From: Chamaecrista fasciculata
Lineage: Eukaryota; Streptophyta; Magnoliopsida; Fabales; Fabaceae
DNA: 64,000 bases
Direction: 5' to 3'
NCBI GenBank assembly: GCA_003254925.1
Contig: QANZ01028415.1
Location: 62,001-126,000, forward strand
Numbering within the stretch: position 1 is the stretch's first letter; each line of letters starts with the position of its first letter. This document shows positions 59,701 to 64,000 of this stretch, in pieces. Under the pieces are notes generated by a model that saw only the letters and a list, made by a program, of their open reading frames with translations, did not search any database and was not told the origin of the DNA. Position numbers and translations under genes: made by a program.

Positions 59701-61543
59701 TACAGACATGCACCCAATTGTTCAAGAGATAACAGTATGAAACTAGTATTGTTTCTTTCAAGGAAAAAAATTGTATCTAGAAGTGGAAGTGGAACATACA
59801 GTTCAGCATATAGTTAAGCAACTAGATCAACAAAAAGGGGTGGGGGGGAATAAATTACACAAGATTTGATTCTCTAAAATTAATGCATTGAAATGCTGCT
59901 GCATCAAACCACATGCATTTCCCGGAATAACAAGAGTATTTTTTATTTTACATTAGTTCATTGTCATTTTTAACATTGAATAATTTAGAATGACTAACTT
60001 TTGTTTTTATGTAATACATTAAATGTAACATTTTTCTTTAAAATGTTATAAATAATGCGCAATAAAACTAAAACTTAATTGCTTAAATACCAAGGCTGCA
60101 GTACCAAATGAATATAACACTCCTTTTGGACTAAATTTACAACCTTTTGAAGACTTGATGATCAACTATCTTAGTATAGGGGTAAAAAGGGCTAAGATTT
60201 AGTTTTAAAGTGAAGTCTAAAGCAAATAGGTGAATGATTTTATTTAAGAGAAATTACAGAAGAGAGACAGTAAGAATGAACTACATACACTTGTCAAACT
60301 TTATGAAGTTTCTTTAATTGTAAAAAAAATGCCGTCTCTATTAATCTGCTTTCTTGTTCCTTATTCCGTACTGCTTGTTTCTTTTGCTTTGGAGGGTGAA
60401 ATAACTTAATTACTTAAGGATTGAAGATGATACATGTGAAATATCATGCATCTTCTACCAAAAAAAGAAAAAAAACATATATCATGCATCTAGAATCTGA
60501 ATAATGAACCTTTAACATACTAATAGATACTAACACTGAACAGTATAGGCTTACTTGTCCAAGCAAAGAAGCAATACATGCACCGGTATGAACTAGAGGT
60601 CCTTCTTTGCCCAGAGCAAGGCCACTACCCACTGAACCAATGCTTCCAAATATCTGTAAAAAGCAAAAAGAATCTAGCAATTGAGAGACAGATAACGAGT
60701 ACTTGCCGAAAAGAAACGAAACAATAGAGTCAATCACACCTTTCCAATCAAGGTTCTCAAAAGAAGAATGCCACGAACATCAATTCCTGCACCGAAAAGT
60801 GATAAGCTCTCACGTTTATGTGACTTGTTGAAACTGAAAGGGTACATATCCAGAAACACTTGTGCTCACCATTCAAGTAACCCTTGATTTCAGGAATACC
60901 CGATCCAGCTGCGGCTGGTGCAAATTGCGTGATAATATATACAGAGGAATAGACCAAAACCAAGTTGATAAGGGCATAAACAATAAAGCCAGCCAAATAT
61001 GATTTCTGAATTATATTAAATGTCAATGAGAACTTCCATCCAGCAAAATTTTCAACAGAAAGGTTGATGAAAACAGCAGCAAGTCCAGTACCTGCAAGCA
61101 ATGAGCGAAAATTGGTATATTTGATAAACAAACTATTAATGTACAAAAAAGCTAATCCATAATTGCAAAAAAGCAAATCCATGAAAACTCAAGAACGCAC
61201 CGATGCCAATGAGCAAGGCAAAGAACCATTTCACAACCAGTAAGTAGCTGACATACAGCTTCCCTCTTCTCGCCTACAAATTCTCAAAGCACAGCCCGCA
61301 ATTGTTCAGTTAAGCAAGAACAAAAAATCTAATGCCACTAAATCCAAGCATAATTTATACCTGTTCTTCTCGATAAGCATAATTCTCTATCACTTCATAG
61401 TCAAGACTCTCAACACTGCTTCCATCGCTCTTTTTGTAGAGGCCAGTGGCGTCATCGTGGTACAGCGGTTCCTCCGAGTTAGGAATCCGCGACCAACCGA
61501 GCTCCGCCGATTCGATGCCGTTTTGAAAATGATTAGCCAGCAT
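48220..61543 (-). CDS. CLC-d: CLC-d type chloride channel/exchanger, 22 exons, 769 aa
   Basis: Exons: 61543-61361, 61273-61201, 61091-60870, 60786-60740, 60653-60555, 59534-59460, 59282-59194, 58997-58857, 58783-58713, 58629-58550, 58352-58215, 57809-57750, 57645-57571, 50814-50663, 50321-50186, 50105-49974, 49196-49119, 49032-48977, 48864-48778, 48706-48550, 48466-48365 and 48276-48220, total 2310 nt. It moves anions across endomembranes; Arabidopsis CLC-d is at the trans-Golgi. The selectivity motif is GSGIPE (148-153), with Ser, not the nitrate-type Pro. Gating Glu192 is in GKEGPLVH and the proton Glu259 in LFALEEV. Two CBS domains fill the C-terminal third ([39 protein letters not shown]). 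It starts [12 protein letters not shown], as CLC-d does. The C-tail is short ([11 protein letters not shown]). Intron 13 (50815-57570) carries a 6.3 kb retrotransposon in the same orientation; exons look intact. Confidence 0.95.
49683..49860 (+). mobile_element. tRNA-derived SINE candidate in CLC-d intron 16
   Basis: GGTCTAGCAGAAGAGGCTAG resembles a Pol III A box, and GGTTCGAATCT (49743-49753) is a near-perfect B box about 40 bp further on. The rest (GGAGAGGTGCC..., GATTGCCTCCATTGG) gives no protein. Ends and target duplication could not be fixed. Confidence 0.45.
50869..51199 (-). repeat. 3' LTR (331 bp)
   Basis: Read on the minus strand it starts TGATGGGAAACC and ends TTTTACATCA. It contains a TATATAT box (minus strand) and differs from the 5' LTR at two adjacent positions (GAGAGC here, GAAGGC there, plus strand). 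The gag-pol stop codon (51145) lies inside it. Confidence 0.97.
51145..56091 (-). CDS. Gag-Pol polyprotein of the chromovirus, 1648 aa
   Basis: One frame without stops or frameshifts. Order: N-terminal coiled-coil-like segment (1-60); Gag core (about 165-330); CCHC knuckle [14 protein letters not shown] (396-409); aspartic protease with Asp495 in VIDGGSS (the usual DSG/DTG third residue is Gly here); reverse transcriptase (about 700-900) with YFDD at 850-853; RNase H (Asp998, Glu1035, Asp1060); integrase with His1182, His1189, Cys1219, Cys1222 and the triad Asp1251, Asp1312, Glu1348; a GPF module near 1487; and a chromodomain at about 1564-1612 ([13 protein letters not shown]). The chromodomain after integrase defines the chromovirus clade. 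The short LTR suggests a Reina-like member, which is not proven. The last 17 or so residues are read from the 3' LTR. Confidence 0.97.
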   Translation of the reverse strand: MTIRDLYDSQEHLKEKMETFQKSLDELKLDRQNDREYMDRRFEELMGAISVLSRQQNGKNGEGLVVNQDDHSRGRMGANQDTGNGSNHRTSPVGVNGNQQYSAGPPPRFTREPPRRLPPQHHEIGEDQWDEWESVGHHARNHDLPFEHARDRYRRTPNDYNDITRKVKIEAPEYDGKLDPNVFLDWLSNLDDYFDWYDMNDLQRVRFARMKLTGPAKKYWQTVQRNLERLGQPQIEVWAEMKMKLKEKYLPTHYRSQLMNQLLNLKQTSNVTDYMTRFDELMLRCDIQEEQWVTVTRFVNGLRFEIQRELRLSFPDSVEEAYHRALEVESLSRYTSARRFASVGSDLRSSQTSASASRSVGVPQPKTVSVYHNQLSGPRNESTGSSSRPSGPTVECFRCHAKGHIASRCPHRTLLLENQSGVLEEATDTDIVEPLECPSDIEEETLVEGSCQDSTPLNVMRCLLANPMPNDSWKRTSIFHTFVKCGGKVCKLVIDGGSSRNVVSTLGVARLGLKTEPHPKPFRVAWVDKTSLPVTQQCRVPIQLGEYQEEVLCDVLPMDVAHVLLGRPWLYDHNVTSYGKENTHTFKHGGKTILLQPAKPETENKTSLKPNHLNTRNHNLHFLTHKQFEVESKELGVMLALVPKLSVRLTSVGNCEVPCEVSQLLEEFRDISPDELPLELPPMRDIQHAIDLVPGSQLPNLPHYRMNPKDREELNRQVQGLLEKGYIQHSLSPCAVPALLTPKKDGSWRMCVDSRAVNKITVKYRFPIPRLEDMLDLVAGSHWFSKIDLRSGYHQIRIRPGDEWKTAFKTQDGLFEWLVMPFGLSNAPSTFMRVMTHTFRPFLGKFLVVYFDDILIYSQSREEHLTHLHKVFLILRQEKFYVNLSKCSFLQTQVVFLGFIVSEKGLSADPEKVDVIRQWPEPKSLTEVRSFHGLASFYRRFIRDFSTIMAPITDCLKKDNFHWTPAASLAFSAIKKRLSESPVLALPNFAKPFEVACDASGVGIGGVLSQEGHPIAFFSEKLNEAKQRYSTYDKEFYALVRTIKHWKFYLLPQEFVLYSDHQALRFLHSQRHLNSRHAEWSEFLQEFTFVIKHRSGTENKVADALSRMLTVLNSMSVSVVGFERLKDAYATCADFGLIFQALKNGNRHEHQDFIIKNDHLFRGSRLCIPRTSMRDFLIWELHAGGLAGHFGRAKTIGLVEDRFYWPSLKRDVARILSQCRICQTSKAKKQNTGLYTPLPIPHEPWKDLSMDFVLGLPRTARGHDSVFVVVDRFSKMAHFIPCSKTSDASHIAKLFFREVVRLHGLPTTIVSDRDVKFVSYFWKTLWKLFGTQLKFSSAFHPQTDGQTEVTNRSLGDLLRGLVGDKPGNWDLVLPTAEFAYNNSVNRSTGKSPFEIVHGSTPRQPIDLMPIPLHTRTSESAESFAHHIHELHAEIRRKLALSTEQYKLSANTHRRFQSFNEGDFVMARIRPERFPKHSFKKLHARAFGPFRVSRKLGPNAYLLELPPDMAISPVFNVEDLFPYRGTFEPPPLLSDDFVGTPPLQTSQPLHAPTPTLPAVPPSIEAIDAILDDQIVFSPHGPLRRYLVRWKGFSDLDATWITEDDFSRLDPALLESYTRFSSLEESSFQPGGNDGKPWKTYSRKKKRIIT
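51200..51208 (-). other. Polypurine tract
   Basis: GGGGGGAAA on the minus strand, directly before the 3' LTR; it primes plus-strand synthesis in LTR elements. Confidence 0.9.
56670..56757. repeat. 88-bp uninterrupted T-run in the retrotransposon leader
   Basis: On the element's coding strand it is poly(A), lying between primer-binding site and gag start. The adjoining 56475-56600 is GC-rich with GCGCGTG repeats. Apparent poly-Phe or poly-Lys frames are artefacts. Confidence 0.97.
56844..56855 (-). other. Primer-binding site for initiator tRNA-Met
   Basis: TGGTATCAGAGC on the minus strand, three bases (ATT) after the end of the 5' LTR; the standard Met-tRNA complement of plant LTR elements. 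Confidence 0.95.
56859..57189 (-). repeat. 5' LTR (331 bp)
   Basis: Same length as the 3' LTR with two substitutions, at the GAAGGC site (56936-56939 area). Confidence 0.97.
60441..60491. repeat. 25-bp micro-insertion in CLC-d intron 5, 13-bp direct repeat
   Basis: ATATCATGCATCT at 60441-60453 and 60479-60491 encloses TCTACC followed by an A-rich run and CAT. Confidence 0.8.
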
Positions 61544-61754
61544 CGTCCAAAATCTTAACTCTCACTAACCTAGAACCTCTAATCCTGCATCACACCGCCC
61601 CAAGTCTCAGGTTTCGCACAATTCAAGATTCAATCTCAAAAAACCATATATCATACAGATCAGCTGTTGCTTCCAAATTCTCGCAGCAATTGGAAATTTC
61701 TTCCACAAACAAAAGAGAGAGAATCGACAGAACCAGCTCAGAAAATCGTGAACG

Positions 61755-61778
61755 ACTCTCTCTCTCTCTCTCTCTCTC
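61755..61778. repeat. (CT)n microsatellite in the CLC-d 5' leader/promoter
   Basis: About twelve CT units 210 bp upstream of the CLC-d start; GA/CT tracts are common in plant core promoters. Confidence 0.9.
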
Positions 61779-61799
61779 CTCTTCAGATTTCGTCGTTTG

Positions 61800-62554
61800 G
61801 TGTTTTGTTTTGTGACTGTTAATTCCAGGTTCCTCCTAATCGAGAAGCAACAAAACGAAGTGCTCCAAGGAAAGGGATAGAGGGACGGGAATTAACTCCT
61901 GCGGCAAAGACTAGGATAAAATTCTATATTCTTTAGATATCAAAGGCCATTAGTATTCATGATCGACGGTCGGATTGTGTTTTCTATTTCAGAAACTTAT
62001 GGTGCAAGAAATTTTGGAAGGCTGAAGAGACTGTGAATCATTCTGATGTGGACTTACCGCCGAGACCAGTTAGGTGCGAAGAACAACATCAAGTTATCGA
62101 GTCACTAATATTTAATTTTTTTTTACTATTTTAATTTCTTTAATATTCTTCATCCAAAAAATTGAATATTATTAATATATGAATTTTAGTTGGATTGGCA
62201 AGATCGCAAACATCTTCATTTCTTTTTTTGGACATATCACAGTTATTGCTAGAGTTTACATGTCGGGAATGTTGTTTATAGCACAATACGACATCAGCTA
62301 AATTGAACGTTATCGTGTTATTTTACAACCATCATTTTATTTTAAATTTTTAAGATCTAAAACTTTTGCCGCTAGTATTGAATGCCGTTATAACTTTCAT
62401 TGTCAATTTGTCATCTTTACTAAATCTTTACTAAGTTCAATACTATTTTTCTATCAAACAAATAGTCAAATACCGTCGACAATCGCAAGATAATATTAAT
62501 CTTTAATTAAGTTTATTTTTAAAAAAAAAAAAATTGACTCGCATAAGACTTGGT
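61800..62554. other. Intergenic, no gene
   Basis: Upstream region of CLC-d; no frame, structure or repeat that I can support. Confidence 0.5.
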
Positions 62555-62601
62555 AAACTCAGTTGGGCTGATCTTACGAAAAAAACTCAGTTGGGCTGAT
62601 C
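62555..62601. repeat. 9-bp micro-insertion, 19-bp perfect direct repeat
   Basis: AAACTCAGTTGGGCTGATC at 62555-62573 and 62583-62601 encloses only TTACGAAAA. This is the smallest of the series. Confidence 0.9.
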
Positions 62602-62755
62602 CAATATTCACATAAAATTCTACCAAACTTCGATTCCTAAATACAAACTAAACCTATTAGCAAATATGTTTTTGCCCGCTTATTTTATTTTTTGGATCAA
62701 AAGTTTCTCTGTACACAGTACAATGAAAAGTAAGACCACGTTGTATCGAAAAAAA

Positions 62756-62776
62756 AAGAAGAAGAAGAAGAAGAAA
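62756..62776. repeat. (GAA)n microsatellite
   Basis: About six GAA units after an A-run. Confidence 0.85.
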
Positions 62777-62824
62777 GAAAAGTGAGAGTACAGCCTTCGG
62801 TACATCATCTTTATTTTTTGATCA

Positions 62825-62875
62825 ATATAGAGAATCTATTCCTTTTTTTTTTATACACATATAGAGAATCTATTC
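62825..62875. repeat. 17-bp micro-insertion, 17-bp perfect direct repeat
   Basis: ATATAGAGAATCTATTC at 62825-62841 and 62859-62875 encloses C-T10-ATACAC (minus strand GTGTAT-A10-G). Confidence 0.9.
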
Positions 62876-62879
62876 AATC

Positions 62880-63590
62880 ATGAGCTTGTGGACATTCCAT
62901 CGTGTAAGTTGACCTCTTTTTGACCACTCGTTTTGAAAGTTGACTTGGACGTCCCTCATTCTAGCAAATAGCAATCTTTGGTGATGGGAATAAAGTTTTG
63001 AAAAAACAAAAAGGTTGATGTTTTTAAATTTTTAAACAGTAAAAATTACTTGGGAGTATTAAGAATTCATAATAAGGTGGCATGATTATGGATTTATTTA
63101 TAAAGGAGGACCTCCACCCTTGCCCTTTCTGCTCCAAGTTCCTTCTTTTTTTGAAAATTTTCTCTTGTATTAAGTAGTGAATTACTACTGGGTTTATTTG
63201 ACTTTATATGCACGATCTTTCAGAATAGAGTTCCTTTCCGTTCTTTTATATACTAATAATAAAATAATAATTGGATCCATCTTGGAGATTGAAGAAAATA
63301 AATTTTGAGACCGAAGTACAATGACTAATCAACATTAACTCCACAAACACATTCAGCAGAATTGAAAATGTTGCAACACATCTGGGACGTCTCATGGACC
63401 TTCGCAATTATCATTAGCTTGTAAAAATATTTAAAAAGGGGCGAGTTTAAATAATTGTTGCTTAGTCTTGTGCTTTGTCATTATTTACCAAAAGAAATAA
63501 TTGTTATCTTGAGAACATTATGAATGTTACTATGATTCCAGCTTTATTTTTGTGAAACCATACAACAAAACTTTCGTTATGTTTTCAATA
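62880..63590. other. Intergenic, no gene
   Basis: 3' flank of the LACS gene; nothing recognised. Confidence 0.5.
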
Positions 63591-63598
63591 TGTGAATG

Positions 63599-64000
63599 TC
63601 ACAAAGCAGATGACGCTCGCTCGGCTCTGGCGAGTTCACTATACATTTCAGATATCGCTTTTGCAAAGTATTCCTTGGCTTGAGGCCTCTTAATCTGAAA
63701 AGCAGAATGCACACATTTATGGGAAATTTTCTTCAAGTAAACTCAATTTCCAAAACATGATAGATCAAAAAGTTCTTTAAGTAAAGACTTGCCTTGAATG
63801 TCGGAGTCAGTAGACCGTTTTCCATGGTAAAAGGTTCCATCGTCAAAGTAATGGCTTTTACAAATTCAAAACCTCTAAGCTGCACGGCATCAAAGATACA
63901 GACTTTAAGATATAGTGATGAGATTTATTAAATTAATAGCCTTAACAGCATAATTTAAGAATGAAACAAAAAAAAAAACTTGCCTGAGCTTCTCGTCCAA
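63599..64000 (-). CDS. Long-chain acyl-CoA synthetase (LACS6/7-like), last three exons, cut by window edge
   Basis: Exons 64000-63984 (partial), 63879-63793 and 63694-63599. The product reads GREAQ|LRGFEFVKAITLTMEPF...LTPTFK|IKRPQAKEYFAKAI...ending RAERASSAL. This is the C-terminal lid domain end of an AMP-forming acyl-CoA synthetase; LRGFEF and ENGLLTPTFKIKRPQ match peroxisomal LACS6/LACS7, which activate fatty acids for beta-oxidation. Both introns begin with GC (donors CTCAG|GCAAGT and TTCAAG|GCAAGT) and end AG; the protein is conserved across both junctions, and no in-frame GT alternative exists. The C-terminus SAL is not the SKL-type peroxisomal signal, so targeting would need an N-terminal signal or a weak C-terminal one. 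The rest of the gene is outside the window. Confidence 0.9.

Overview
The window is nuclear DNA of a flowering plant, most likely a eudicot. It is AT-rich, its genes have many short exons with plant-type splice sites, and the protein families are plant-specific (type-1 lipoxygenases, STP hexose transporters, a phytocyanin, CLC-d, peroxisome-type LACS). I cannot name the species. Exons below were joined by hand from splice sites and reading frame. Each complete multi-exon model closes in frame.

Layout: 1-705 is the 5' end of one lipoxygenase gene (minus strand), and 4310-8370 is a complete second lipoxygenase in tandem. 8371-17750 is a repeat-rich gap. 18117-22754 (plus) encodes a VMP1/KMS-type ER membrane protein. 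28792-30306 (plus) is an intronless sugar transporter and 38941-41994 (plus) a four-exon STP13-like transporter. 45335-46561 (plus) is a mavicyanin-like blue copper protein. 48220-61543 (minus) is a 22-exon CLC-d chloride channel/exchanger whose intron 13 carries a complete, very young 6.3 kb Ty3/gypsy chromovirus. 63599-64000 (minus) is the 3' end of a LACS6/7-like long-chain acyl-CoA synthetase. The genes are not an operon. The only functional clusters are the tandem lipoxygenases and the pair of related transporters.

The intergenic DNA is unusually legible, because many inserts still have intact target-site duplications (TSDs). They include foldback elements starting GGNTAAAG with 9-bp TSDs, a four-copy family of about 335 bp built of GACACGG-like motifs with 8-bp TSDs, a 646-bp hAT-type MITE, and a 650-bp poly(A)-tailed retroposon with a 14-bp TSD.

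The most unusual signal is a series of at least twelve micro-insertions of only 9-32 bp. Each is little more than an A- or T-run plus a few bases, often ending CC-A(n), and most are flanked by 11-19 bp direct repeats. They look like target-primed reverse transcription events that stopped almost at once. A second unusual signal is three GC-AG introns with perfect AG|GCAAGT donors in two genes.
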